The notes beneath the pieces are model-generated. The model saw only the letters and a list, made by a program, of their open reading frames with translations, had not been told where the DNA came from and did no database searches. Positions 1 to 11,100 of a stretch of DNA of 64,000 nucleotides are shown in pieces. Both the position numbers and the translations under genes were made by a program. The stretch lies in the NCBI GenBank assembly GCA_010279815.1, contig QEOQ01000559.1:471163-535162 (forward strand), given 5' to 3'. The DNA is from Brachionus plicatilis (lineage: Eukaryota > Rotifera > Eurotatoria > Ploima > Brachionidae). Each line of letters starts with the position of its first letter. The first letter of the stretch is position 1.

Positions 1-1031
1 TTTTTTTATTTTATAAAATATTGAACTATTTTCAATCATTTCACATAATCGACCAATCATCCTTACATTCTAAAATAACTTATATAATCCTAAAAAAAAT
101 TTGTTACAAAAAAAAAATTAAGACAAGTTAAGTATAATAAAAAATAAATTAAATTATTTGCTTTTTCTCGTTTAGTTGTTCAAAAGTCAAAAACTTAAAG
201 TTAACTCATTTTATGCCCAATACCTCCTTAATTTTCGATTTTATTTTTAGATTTTCCGATTTTAAGATTTTAGTCTTATTCCAAATTCGACTCCGACTTT
301 CCGATTTTGATATTCTGTAAGTTCGGAAGTTTCTTAAAATATTGAAAAACTTAAAAGTTATATTTAGACGAAAAACTTTAATAAATACGATATTTACGAA
401 AAAAAAAAATGTTAATGCTTACCTACTACTAAACTCCTAACCTAAACCCTAAACCGGGGCTTCGCCCCGGACCCCGTCTCGTAGGGAGGTCGGGGACCGA
501 ACAAAAAATTGAATTTTTTTTAAAAATCGGACATATTTCCAATCGAATATTTTTTTCGATTGAATTTATCTGTTAAAATTTTTCAAAATTTATCAATTTA
601 TTTTTATATTAAAAAAAAATATTTTGTTCCAAACTTCACCGCCGCTAATAAAAAGAGACTTAAAAATGATATATTTTAGCTTCAAAATTGATCAAACTGC
701 TGAATTTTGAAAAAATTATATTTTTTTGATGTTAGTTTCTGAGAATGAATTCAAACAAGGAAAAGAATAATTCATGATTGATCCTATTAAAGATTTGTAA
801 AGATTATCTAATGTTTTTGGTTTAAGACCCCATTTTCTATTTTGAGAGATATTTTATTATATTAAGCCTTGAATTACAGCGCTCTTTTAATTCACCCACC
901 ATTAGACTAAATGTAAGTTTTAATGTGATTTCTAGGAATTTGACTTTTTCCTCATTGTTTAAATTATACTATTAATTTTAAAGTCAAGATCGACCTTAAC
1001 TTTTGTTTTTTTCCTATTAATAAAAAAAATT
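1..1031. other. Gene-free AT-rich DNA with one GC hairpin
   Basis: No gene is visible. The stretch is A+T-rich except for a short GC-rich island near 440-505. That island holds a perfect 7-bp stem with a TTC loop at 454-470 (CCGGGGC / GCCCCGG), followed by further G/C runs. It could be the relic of a mobile-element end, but no second end was found. Confidence 0.5.
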
Positions 1032-1530
1032 GGGTCTGATCAATTTCATGGCCAGCCGGTCTTATTTTTATCGAAAAAAAGGCCATTTAATTTATAGACA
1101 ATTTGGTCTCAAAATTTATTTGAAAAAAAAAATTTAATTTTATGAACAATTTATTTTTTTAAGTCTTGTAAACAAAATATTTTACTGGTCTTAATATTTA
1201 ATTTGATATTTGAGGAAAAATAATAAAATATGCAAATATGTAAAAATTTATTTAATAATCCACAAAATTTAAAAAATTTAAGAAGTAAAAACAAAATTGC
1301 AATTTCTGACAATTTGTTTTTCAAAACCATAACCTTGGCTTAATGCTCTGACAATTGATCCAAGGGGTAATGCCACTCAACTTTATCTAAATTTTTAGCA
1401 ATTTTAAATTGTTCATGAAATTAAATTTTTTTATCTCAATTAAATTTTGAGACCAACTGATCTAAAAATTAAATGGCGTTTTTTTTTCGATAAAAAACAA
1501 GACCGGTAGGTCGTGAAATTGATCAGCCCC
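1032..1530. mobile_element. Merlin-like MITE with GGGTCT termini
   Basis: The left end reads GGGTCTGATCAATTTCA and the reverse complement of the right end reads GGGGCTGATCAATTTCA. Similarity continues inward for over 100 bp with mismatches. The element is flanked by an exact 8-bp duplication, AAAAAATT, at 1024-1031 and 1531-1538, although this is low-complexity sequence. There is no ORF inside. The termini and duplication length match three other elements in the window (10098, 43852, 53917), so I group it with them as a non-autonomous member. Confidence 0.7.
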
Positions 1531-1855
1531 AAAAAATTCACCGATAAAAAAATATTTAATTTTTTCTTTATTTGAATTTGTAAAATAAATTTACGAATTA
1601 ATCAAATTTGTGTTTAAAATTTAAAACTCAAGTAGAAATTTAAATTCTTTTACTATTAAATTTTTTTTCATCCAAATGATTAAATTTTGTTCAAAAAATT
1701 TCATTTAAAAAAATTTTTTTTTAGTATTTTAAAAGAAAAAATTTGCTAGACAAAAATTGACAATTTTAATCAAAGGTATGTTTCGAAAAAAAATTTTATG
1801 AAATATGAAAAAATAGAAAATTGACAAAATAATTTATTTTACATTTAAATACAAT

Positions 1856-4053
1856 TTAAATTTCAAAACTAACATTTAAATTTCGTTTATTTGATCGCTT
1901 GGGACAAAGACAACTGAGCAAAAGAGTGCAGCCAAAGATTAGAATGCAGGCAATAGCCGAACCAGCTTTGACATACACAGTTGGAAGGCTTTTTCCATAA
2001 TTGTCCAAAGAAGCCAGCTCGGGCCTGTTCCAATTTGTCAAATTCATCATGTTGTGAAACGAAGCTAGCAAAAAAATAAAATGAAAAAAAGAGTACGAAT
2101 ACGTGACTCCGTTTTTTTCATTTTTAATTACTCTCTGTCCGCCATAGCTTGTTTTAAAAGAACTTTTTTCTTTGAATAAAATATTAAATAAAAAATTCCT
2201 TAAAATTTTTTTTTTATTTACTTTGTTTCTCCGATGAAGAACAGCAATTGAAACAAAAACAACAACAACAACAGCTAGATGAGTTTTTTTTTGCGGGCTT
2301 TAAATTAATTGTGGGTTTATTGATCTCGATTCCAAGAGTCCTTGATTCGGACGAAGTTTTAAGACTTGATGAAATAAAAATATTATTTTTTTCCTTTAAA
2401 TTATTGTTTAATTCCTACGAGGTGTAAATTGTGATCAGTATTGAGACCAGAACAGTCAGATAGGCTATGAACTTTCGATCCAAAACCACCAAGTCCATGC
2501 TAGAGCTGCACCAATTGTAATGACCAATTGAACTATTTCTGTAGTCAATTATTTTGTCTAAAAATTTATTTTGTTTAAAAAATAAAATCATTTTTTTTAA
2601 ATTTTACTTTCAGATGGAATGCTGGTCAAGGCAGACCAGGTCAGCAGTATCACATAGCACGACACAAAAGCAGTCGGCAAAAGATAAGTGTATGTTTTTT
2701 CTTAATAAAAATTTAATATAAAAAAAAATTTTTCTTTTTATTTTATTTTACTTGTTTTCGCTGCGGCAAAGATGGCAAAAATAAAGAACAAAAAACAGCT
2801 CGAGGCCACAAAGCTTATCAATGTGCTGTTCATTTTACACTTGGTATTGGGAACAAAGTGAGTTAGCAAATAAATAGCCATTAGGATCCAAATAGCCATG
2901 AAGATGATGATCAAAAAAATTAGAGATATGTACCACACTAATTTGCATGTTTGTTTGTTCATTCTAAAATAAAAAATTTTAAATAAAATTTTTTTAAAAA
3001 TAAAAAATTAATTTTTTTCTAAATAAAAATTTTAAATTAATTCTTTTTTTAAATAAAAAATTTTAAATCAATTTTTTTTTTTAAACAAAAAATAAGGAAT
3101 TAATTTTTTTCTAAAAAATAGAAAATTTTAAATTAATATTTTTTTTGAAATTTAAAAATAATTTTTTTCTATAAAAGCGAAAATTTAAAAATTGATTTTT
3201 TTTATAAATAAAAATTTAAAATTAATTCTTTTTTTAATAAAAAATTAATTTTTTTCCAAAAAATTTTTAATTAATTTTTTTTTTTAATAAAGAATAAGTA
3301 ATTAATTTTTTCTAAAAATAAAAAATAAAAAAAAATTTTTTTTACATTTTTTCAGTCCATGTATAAGACAGTTCAATGAGGATCAAAAGGTTGATGATGA
3401 TGTAAAGAGTTCCAGCCGTCATTCCAATGTACATCCACACAGTTTTCATGATACCAAAAAATGGCAATTTGAAGCAAAAAGAGACAAGTCCGAGGGCGAA
3501 CAGCGCCTTCCAAAGCCAGAAGCCGTTGTGTATGCGGGCACGAAAGCTGTTGCTGGTCGATACGCCCATTGTCACGAGCATAAAGAACAGATAGAAAAGA
3601 ATCATGGCCAGCGAAAAGCGGTAGACAGCGATGGGCCCCGAATACACTGGACAATTTGGCCCTCCCAAGTCCTCGTCCTCGCAAACCATGGACGAGAGTT
3701 TGTTGCGAATGTACGACTCGGATTTGAGAGGCTCAATTTGCGCCAAGTCGGTCGCCTTGCTGCTTGTAATGGAAGTGGACTTGAAAAAGAATTTTAGTCT
3801 AAAAATTTTAGCTGGCAAAGTGGCTTACTGGGTAGAGAATGTCGGCGAGCAGGTATGGTGACATCATGGTCACACACACGAGCGTGCCGACGAAGAAGAA
3901 GAAAGCGTACATGAGCCTGGTCGATGTTGACTCGTGGATGTCAGGCAGGACCGCGCAGCAGCAGCGGAATGCCGAGCCGCATATTAAATATTTAAATTGA
4001 TTTTTTATCCAAGTCATTTGAAACTGTTCTATTTTTTTGACATGAATTTTCAA
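1856..4053 (-). CDS. SERINC: SERINC family (serine incorporator/TMS1) multipass membrane protein, 7 exons
   Basis: SERINC proteins are multipass membrane proteins implicated in phospholipid scrambling and serine-lipid supply. Exons in coding order with GT-AG introns and matching phases are 4053-3829, 3779-3346, 2963-2752, 2700-2608, 2557-2419, 2340-2222 and 2064-1856, giving about 476 aa. Recognisable family features are CGSA followed by a Cys cluster and STSTRLMYAFFF in exon 1, AVYRFSLAM...RARIHNGFW and WMYIGMTAG in exon 2, LLTWSALTS in exon 4, and MMNLTNW plus a final hydrophobic helix in exon 7. The start could instead be the inner ATG at 4017, which gives 464 aa and fits the family N-terminus better. 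Introns are 49-382 bp. Exon 6 encodes an unusual Ser/Cys-rich stretch. The helix normally preceding the LTNW motif looks shortened, so the exon 6 acceptor is the least certain boundary. Confidence 0.88.
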
Positions 4054-4200
4054 AAGTAGAAAAAAAAAAACAAAAGCATAATGTTTAGGAGATTTTGGAG
4101 GCGATTTTTAATCGGTTTTTCTGGACATGACTAAAATTAGGTCAGTGAATTTAAATCAATAAGCGAATTTTATTTGTCTTTGAATTTGTGAAGAGAGAGA

Positions 4201-4207
4201 AAAAAAA
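4201..4207 (-). terminator. Pol III terminator of tRNA-Ser
   Basis: A run of seven T residues on the minus strand lies 3 bp downstream of the mature tRNA end. This is the usual RNA polymerase III stop signal. Confidence 0.75.
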
Positions 4208-4210
4208 TTC

Positions 4211-4290
4211 GCTGCGAACAGGATTTGAACCTGTGCGGGTAACCCCATCTGATTTCGAGTCAGACGCCTTAACCACTCGGCCATCGCAGC
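4211..4290 (-). tRNA. tRNA-Ser(CGA)
   Basis: The minus strand folds into a cloverleaf with a 7-bp acceptor stem (GCTGCGA/TCGCAGC), the A-box-like TGGCCGAGTGGTTAAGGC and the B-box-like GGTTCAAATCC. The anticodon loop reads CTCGAAA, giving anticodon CGA (serine, UCG codons). A variable arm typical of serine tRNAs is present. It is 80 nt long and no intron is seen. Confidence 0.95.
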
Positions 4291-4448
4291 TCGACAACAT
4301 TATCTCTGTTTTTATCCACTGTTTTAGTGATTTGTTAACAAAAATTTCATTTCACGTTGAATAAGAAATTTTATTTTATACATTTTTTTTAAAAATAATA
4401 TTGAAGAATTTTTGTTTTATAATTTTATTTAAAAAAATTGCAAAATAA

Positions 4449-5548
4449 AATTAACATTTTTTGAAAATGTCTTAAGGTCAAAATCACTGAGCTAAAAATA
4501 ATGGAAGATACAATTCGTTCAAAATCTTGAAACTTTCTTTTATGAGAACAATCTACTAGTCAAGCAGGATATTGTAATAAACGTGGTTTTTGTTTATTAT
4601 CCTTATGTGCATAGACGAGCATTAATTCAATAACTCCCGCTATGCTGTGATTGAGAGACCAAACAATAAAAGAAGAAACTTTTTAAGGATAAATCTTTAT
4701 TTGAAATAAATTGGAATCTGAAACTAATAAGTGAAAAAGAAGCGAAATATGAAAAATTATGACTAGAAAATAATAACTAATGAAGCTGTTGAAAATAATA
4801 TTGTAACTGTTTATAACTCAAATTTAATATGACATCAAATTTTGGTTATAACAAGATGTTATCAGGTGATAACAAAAAATTTTATCATTGGTGTGATATA
4901 GCGACATCTTTGTCGATATCACTGGAGTTAATTAACTTAACCATTAGTGTTTAAGTTAAGAAGGAGCATAAATACATGTCCCTATACGTCTAACGAGGAG
5001 ATCAGATAGATGGGCCCAAGAGTACTAATGGTAAACATTAAAATTATAAAAATTAAAAAAAAATTTTTTTTTGTTTTTGTCTAGAGTAATTTTGATCAAT
5101 TACAGATTAGGTTATTGATTATGGATAGCTAGAAGGGCCATGAGTCCAATTCTCCTCTCTACCCTACTTTTTTTTTAAAGCTATTAATACTTCACATTTT
5201 CTCCTTTGTTCTAATTCTAATATTCTTTTGCTACCCTCTAGTACCATCTCGTCAAAATTAAGGCCAGTTGTCTGTGTTATTTCTGTCATTTTATAAAACT
5301 TTTTTTTCAATTTTACTCAGATGTAACATTGAATTGAAGGAGCCTTTGGGCAAAGAGTTCTTTAATCTTCAATACAAGAATTGATATCAAGTTACTGAGG
5401 TTACTATATTCGACCTTGCCCGTCAACTTTTAGAGTTTACGGTTCCAATCTAGTCACCTAATCTTAAAACAGAATGTGATGCCATCGAAAATTGCATAAT
5501 TAACATTTTTTTGAAAATGTCTTAAGGTCAAAATCACTGACCGAAAAA
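4449..5548. repeat. Block bounded by ~45-bp direct repeats
   Basis: Nearly identical direct repeats lie at about 4449-4490 and 5499-5543, sharing GAAAATGTCTTAAGGTCAAA and flanks. About 1 kb of non-coding sequence lies between them. No LTR hallmarks or ORF are seen in between. It may be a tandem-duplication scar or two copies of a dispersed repeat. Confidence 0.5.
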
Positions 5549-6801
5549 TTTGTATTGATCAACACAAAATTAATAAATGTTTAAACTTGATATCTTTGTT
5601 ACTATTTTTTTTTCATTTGAACAATAGCTAAATGAGTTTCAATTCTCAAAGTCTATTTAAATAAAAACTCACACTTAGATTTAGAAAAATTTTGAAAAGT
5701 ATCAGATTTAGCTAATATTTATGATTGATATCAAAAGTGTTAGCGAAATCCCTTTGAATAGAGTTGTTGACAATTGGAACAAATTAAAAACACAGGTTAT
5801 TCATCAAAAATCTTCAAAAAAAACTAGAGGACTCATGAATTCTCAAAACAGTTAAATCTAATTAAGAATCTAGAACAAAATGAATTTAATACTAAGGAAT
5901 TTAGCAGAGTTTTTTAAAAGTCACAAATCTTAAGTATGGGCTGGAAATCGATTTGTCAAACAAATGTAAGACTGATTGTTTAAATACAAAAAAAAGAGCA
6001 TTTTTTATCCAAGTAAATTTTTATTTTTTTAAAATAAATTGAAAATTTATTTTATGATTTTCAAGTAATCAATAAATCTATTTTTATATTATAAGAGAAA
6101 TTAACAAATCAATTTCAATATTCAAATATCATATTTAAAAAATAAATTTTTCATTTATTTTTATTTAAAACTTATGAATAAAAATAAATAAATTTGTTTA
6201 TTATAAACACTTTTTTTTTAATTAAAATTAAAATTTTAAAATTAAAAATAAATTTTTTTATAAATTTATATTTATTAAGGTAACTTGAAGTTCATGATCA
6301 TGATTACATGATCCAAACTTAATTAATTAAATTTAAAATTAAAATAGACAGAATAGACAAATGTTTCAAATCAAACGATTTTGTAAACGGCTATTATAAT
6401 GCATATAACTGCGTTCTATCTTTGGATTAGACCAAAGTTTATAGGCATTAAACTTTATAATATATATATATATATATAAATAATGAAATAAAATTTTTTT
6501 GTTTCTTTTTTTAATTAAACATTAAGTGTTCAATATTTAAAATTTAAAAAAATATTTTTTTTCTAATTGATTTTTCAAAAATCTTCATTCGAAATTAAAA
6601 ATTAAAATCTACATTGAGTTTTCCAAATTATGGCTCAAACAAACGCTATAAATGATATTCTAAAAATTAATGGTGGCAAAAAATTCAAAAAAATGTAGGC
6701 TCTTTATTTATATTAAATTTTAAACTAAATAATACCAAAAAATTTCACTCAGATAAGTGTGATATCTTTTGATGTTTGAGTTGTAAATTTACCGAAAAAA
6801 A
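5549..6801. other. Gene-free AT-rich DNA
   Basis: No coding signal is visible apart from the start of the Penelope-like remnant at the right edge. A (TA)n microsatellite lies near 6460-6477. Near 6283 is the motif AAGGTAACTTGAAGTTCATG, which resembles the ends of short repeats elsewhere in the window (7966, 35341, 42879, 51709). Confidence 0.4.
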
Positions 6802-6972
6802 AAGCTTTATTTGAATTATAAAAAACTTTATGTTCCATTCTTGAGTGACTCAAATTGTGAGTCGATTGGAAAAGTTTATATAATTCAATTTAAAAAATGT
6901 AAATTATTTTATGTAGGTGAATCATCTAGAAAAGCTAAAATAAGAATATTAGATCATTTATATTCAATTTGA
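6802..6972 (+). pseudogene. Penelope-like element remnant, GIY-YIG endonuclease
   Basis: This open stretch of 56 codons, too short for most gene finders, reads ...YVPFLSDSNCESIGKVYIIQ and FYVGESSRKAKIRILDH. It matches the GIY-YIG core of Penelope-like retroelements: an upstream NC motif, VVYxI, then FYVGE(T/S) and R...H. The second Cys of the usual CxxC after VYII is replaced by Phe-Lys-Lys-Cys. The frame ends in a stop after LYSI, and no reverse transcriptase is visible nearby, so it is a fragment. Confidence 0.6.
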
Positions 6973-7029
6973 AAGTTTAAAAAGGATACTTGAAGATTTT
7001 CTAATGATTAGAAATTTGTCCGCATTAGC

Positions 7030-7660
7030 AGGAAAACCTTTAAACGGGCGGTCATTTGGCCGGTCAGCTAGGCGGTCTAATTTTTGGACCGCCAATTAAA
7101 CGGTCTAAAGTATACGGGCGGCCAAAAACCGGCCAAATTTTTGGCGGGCGGTCACCAAATTTTTTGTAAAATTTTGAAAAATAAAATAAAAAATTTTTAA
7201 AAAACTTTTTAAATTAAATTTTTTTTACTTTTTTTATAATTTTACCGCCTGTATTTTTTACCGTCCGTATTTTATAGACCGTTTTTCAGACCGCCCGAAT
7301 AAAAATTATTTTTTTTTTAAATTTACCAAAAAAATATTCATATCTTTTAATGGTCTTACAGAAGCGAGTGCAAAAGTTTTTTTAACTTTTTATCTGCATT
7401 AAACACTCTTTGTTGTTTGGTAAGAACAAATTTTTTTATTTACTTTTATTTTTAGGCAAATTTAAAGAAATCATTTTTATTCGGGTAAAATAAATTTAAG
7501 AAAATTTAATTTGAACCATAAATTTTAATTTATTATTATTAATTATTTAAACAAAATATGAGATGATAAAAATAGGCTGGACGGGTCGGCTAGGTTAGAC
7601 GGTTAGATCGCTTAGGTCAGCCGGCTAGGTCGCTAAAGTCGGCCGGTTAGGTCGCTAATA
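7030..7660. repeat. GC-rich iteron block (GGCGGTC / GGTCGCTA motifs)
   Basis: The motif GGGCGGTC and its complement recur about ten times between 7045 and 7290 in otherwise AT-rich DNA, left part forward and right part inverted (GACCGCCCG near 7291). A second cluster of GGTCGGCTAGG/GGTCGCTAA words lies at 7570-7660. The arrangement resembles subterminal transposase-binding repeats of a small DNA transposon, but no clean target duplication was found. Confidence 0.5.
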
Positions 7661-7662
7661 GA

Positions 7663-7966
7663 ATATAATAGAATTAGTGCAGAGCTTAATTTTTGGTTTT
7701 AGCATACTTTGTTAAATCTAAAGATAAAATCTGCAAAAGTCTGCAAAAAATTATCATCTTAAAATAGCGTCATTTTGATGGGTGCGCATTGTACATTTTG
7801 ATATTGCAGAGTTTATTTTTTTATTTAACATATTATGTTAAATTCAAAAATGTATTTCTGCACTAATTCTATTATAAAATTAAAATTTATTTTATAGTTT
7901 TAGTTTGATTTGATCATTTTGAGCATCAAAAATTGATCATAATATTTGAGAAACTTCAAATTGCCC
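7663..7966. repeat. Dispersed repeat ending ...CTTCAAATTGCCC
   Basis: The right end (GAGCATCAAAAATTGATCAT...CTTCAAATTGCCC) is paralogous to 51660-51709 (GAGCATCAAAAATTTATCTT...CTTCAAGTTACCCC). Other shared words are TTTGTTAAATCTAAA, CTGCA-rich tracts and ATTTTGATATTGCAGAG. It is a non-coding interspersed repeat. Confidence 0.5.
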
Positions 7967-8198
7967 ATTAAATTAATCTTCATTAAAATTTTACAGCTTC
8001 AAAAATAGCTAGTCTTTTTTTTAAATATCATCATTTTGTTTGTGAATAAAAAATAATCAAAAAATTTTTCAATTTAATAATTAATTAAAAAAAGTAAAAA
8101 AACAAAAAAAAAAGAACAATAAGGATACAAATTAGTTCATAACCAAATGGAATGTTCAGTTTGTGCTTGAGTAAAATGAGATTCATGTTGAACAATAA

Positions 8199-11100
8199 CT
8201 ATGTGTCAATAAAAAAACTTTGAACAAAAACAAAACCAACACAAATAAAAGAAAGAGTGACAAGTGGACTCGCTTGAAAGATGGTGATCGCAAACGCATA
8301 ATGCGGACAATACGGACACTGATACGAGCCGCACACTTCACAAATGTCCAGACCAAAAATGTCTCTCAAATAGTACATGCTGCGATTGGCATTGCCGGGC
8401 TCGTGGTACTCGAACACTTTCATTTCGTAGTAGCGCGACAAATTGGCCACTGGTATGTAGCGAATGGCCGTAAAAGTAAAACAAATGGGCTCCAGGTCCA
8501 AATAGTCGAACAAAAAGTTGACAGTGGGCCCGGGCGCATTCTCTCCATCGCCCAAATTCCTTGTATAAGTGATCAATTCTTTGAGCCATCTCTCCTCCAC
8601 TCGGTACCCAGTCGGAATCTGAATCTGAAACTGAGCATGTCCTGACTTGTTCGAGCCCAACACTTCCAAATTCTGCGCCAACCAACTCAAACACACATGG
8701 TAGTCGATGTGCGAAAAATTTCTGCCATACAACTGTGTGTGCACACTCATGTTAAAGGCTTCATACGGCGGCTTTCTAATCAACCATGGATACTCGACAT
8801 TGTACTCGACCTTGAGCTGGACGAGCGCGTACCCAGTGCCTTGTCCGTCCACCAACAAATTGCCCCACACGTTCTCAATGTCGTACTGCTGCAGTTGAAT
8901 GATGTTCGAGTCGTTTATAGTGACGTAGTTGACGTCCAAGTCGTTTGAAGACGAACTGGTAAAGTTGATGTTCATGTTGTAGTTTTGAATGGAGTCACCG
9001 GTGCCAATGGCGTACAGAACGAGAGCTTTGTGAGCCAATAGGGTGTCATAGGTGCTGGACATGCCGCCAATGTAATTGCGTTGGGTCTGCAGCCACGTCA
9101 TTATTTCGTATTTGTTTTGTTGTTCGGCGCGGTAAATGTGGGTTAGGAGAGCGTAGGCGGTGGCGGCGACTGCGTGTGCTTCGTGGTTGGACTCGGGCTT
9201 CCAGTTGTGGCGCGGGTTCTTCGACGGCCAGTAGATTTTCATCCTAGGAATTTGCCAATTGGACCAGTAGATGCCGTAGTCGTTTTTGTGCCTGGTGGAG
9301 ACGAGCAGTTGAAAAGCGAGGTCCTTGATCGGCGAGTTGGTCAAGTGGAGAGCGTAGGTGACAATGGCTCGTTCGAACGAGTCGGTTATTTTGGTGAAGT
9401 GCAGCTCGAGGTACATGCGCGCCTTGTTCACGGCGTTGCTGACCAGTTTGGCTGCTTGGCCCCGGATGTCCGAGTTGACCTTGAGAGCGATGAGACATTG
9501 GGCCGTTAGGGACAGATTGAGCTTGACGTCGGAGCCGTCCCAGTTTTTGGTCCAGTTTGAGTCGAATTTTCTGTCGTAGACCGGGCCGATCTCGCCCCAT
9601 GACCCGTTCAGCGCATTTTGCTGCGAGACCAGCCATATGACTGTGCTGTTGAGCAGTTCCGGGTCTATGAACAGGCCGTACTGTTCCCATACCGGGTCCA
9701 CTGCTTCTTTGATCACTGTTATGGCCCATGAGGTCACCCAAATGCTTTCTGTGTTTGGCACGCCTGCAAAATCAACAAAATTTTTTAGATATGTCAAATA
9801 TGGCTTTGTATTAAAATAGCAGACAACAAAAAGGCAAGTTCATAATAGCATAGTGAGTGAATCGTCCTAATTGTTCAAAATTTCCATAAAATTTGATTGG
9901 TTAGAAAAAATGAAAAATATTGCAATTTTGGAGTGAAAGATTGAATAAATTATTATAATTTTATTTATATCCAAAAAAAAAAAAGTATTAAGAAAATAAA
10001 AATCCGGACGATTTACATTGAATTCACTCAAGATGGCGTAACAATTAATTAGCATAGATTAAATAAACATAATTCAATATAGCAATTTATTAGATTTGGG
10101 TATTGCAATATGTGACCATTGATTTCTACTTAATTATGTGATCAGGACTGTTCACCTATTAGGTGACCAGTAAATAAGTGACCAAAAAAAATTAAAGATT
10201 AAAAAAACATGGTCACATAAAATATTTTTTGGTCACTTAAATTTTTTATTGGTCACCTAATAAATTTTTATTAAATTATTTTAAACAATACGATAATCAA
10301 TAATAAAATTTAAAAGTTGAAAAAGTTGACTAAATTTTGCTTCGCTTTTTTAATTTTCATAAACAAAAATTTCTTTATAACTCTTTTGAAAAATTAAGCA
10401 ATATAAATTTGCGTTTAAATTAAAAAAAAATTTAAATTTGAAAAAAAATAAAATGAACATTCAAGAGTCCGAAGAATTTAAAATATCACTAAACTGAGCC
10501 AAATTGGTTTAATTGACGTACAAAAATTTTGCGCTAATAAAAATTGTAAAAGTTTTGGAAAAGCATTAAGCCATGACTGTGAATAAGCATTTGAGTGGTA
10601 AAAAAAATCCGGTAGAATGTCCACATTGTGGAAATTATTTCGAAATGGAAAAGGGTTTAAAATTACATATTTCAAAAAAACACCAATTTTTTTTAGTTTC
10701 TTTATTTGGTCACATAATTTAATATTTGGTCACATAACATAATAACTGGTCACATATTTTTTCACTTGGTCACGTATAATTTTTTTTGGTCACATATTTT
10801 AATAAACTTTATAATTTGAAATCTTTGGTCACTTATTTACTGGTCACTTAAAAGGTGAACAGTCCTGATCACATAATTAAGTATGAATCAATGGTCACAT
10901 ATTAAGTGACCAGCTGGTCACATATTGCAATAGACCCTTAGATTTTAAAACAGCAAGTTTTAAATAGCAATTATTTTTTTTATTATCATGAATTGAAAAG
11001 ATTTACTATAATCAAGGACGACCAAAAGTTGCTAAAGCAACTTTAGCAACTTTTAAGCAAAGTAAAATTTTTGATCAAATTTCAAGCGCTCAATCTTGCT

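Noticed and set aside
3373..3861. Several overlapping ORFs on both strands over SERINC exon 2
   Set aside because: They are out-of-frame shadows; only the minus-strand frame has SERINC motifs and consistent splice sites.
4449..5548. Solo or complete LTR retrotransposon bounded by direct repeats
   Set aside because: Repeats are only ~45 bp, without TG...CA ends, primer site, polypurine tract or coding sequence.
8220..9819. Long ORFs opposite or out of frame with the Mcr last exon
   Set aside because: They arise because the exon is GC-rich and stop-poor; none has a recognisable domain.
9867..10055. 62-codon ORF in Mcr intron 2
   Set aside because: Composition-driven ORF in AT-rich intron; no similarity recognised.
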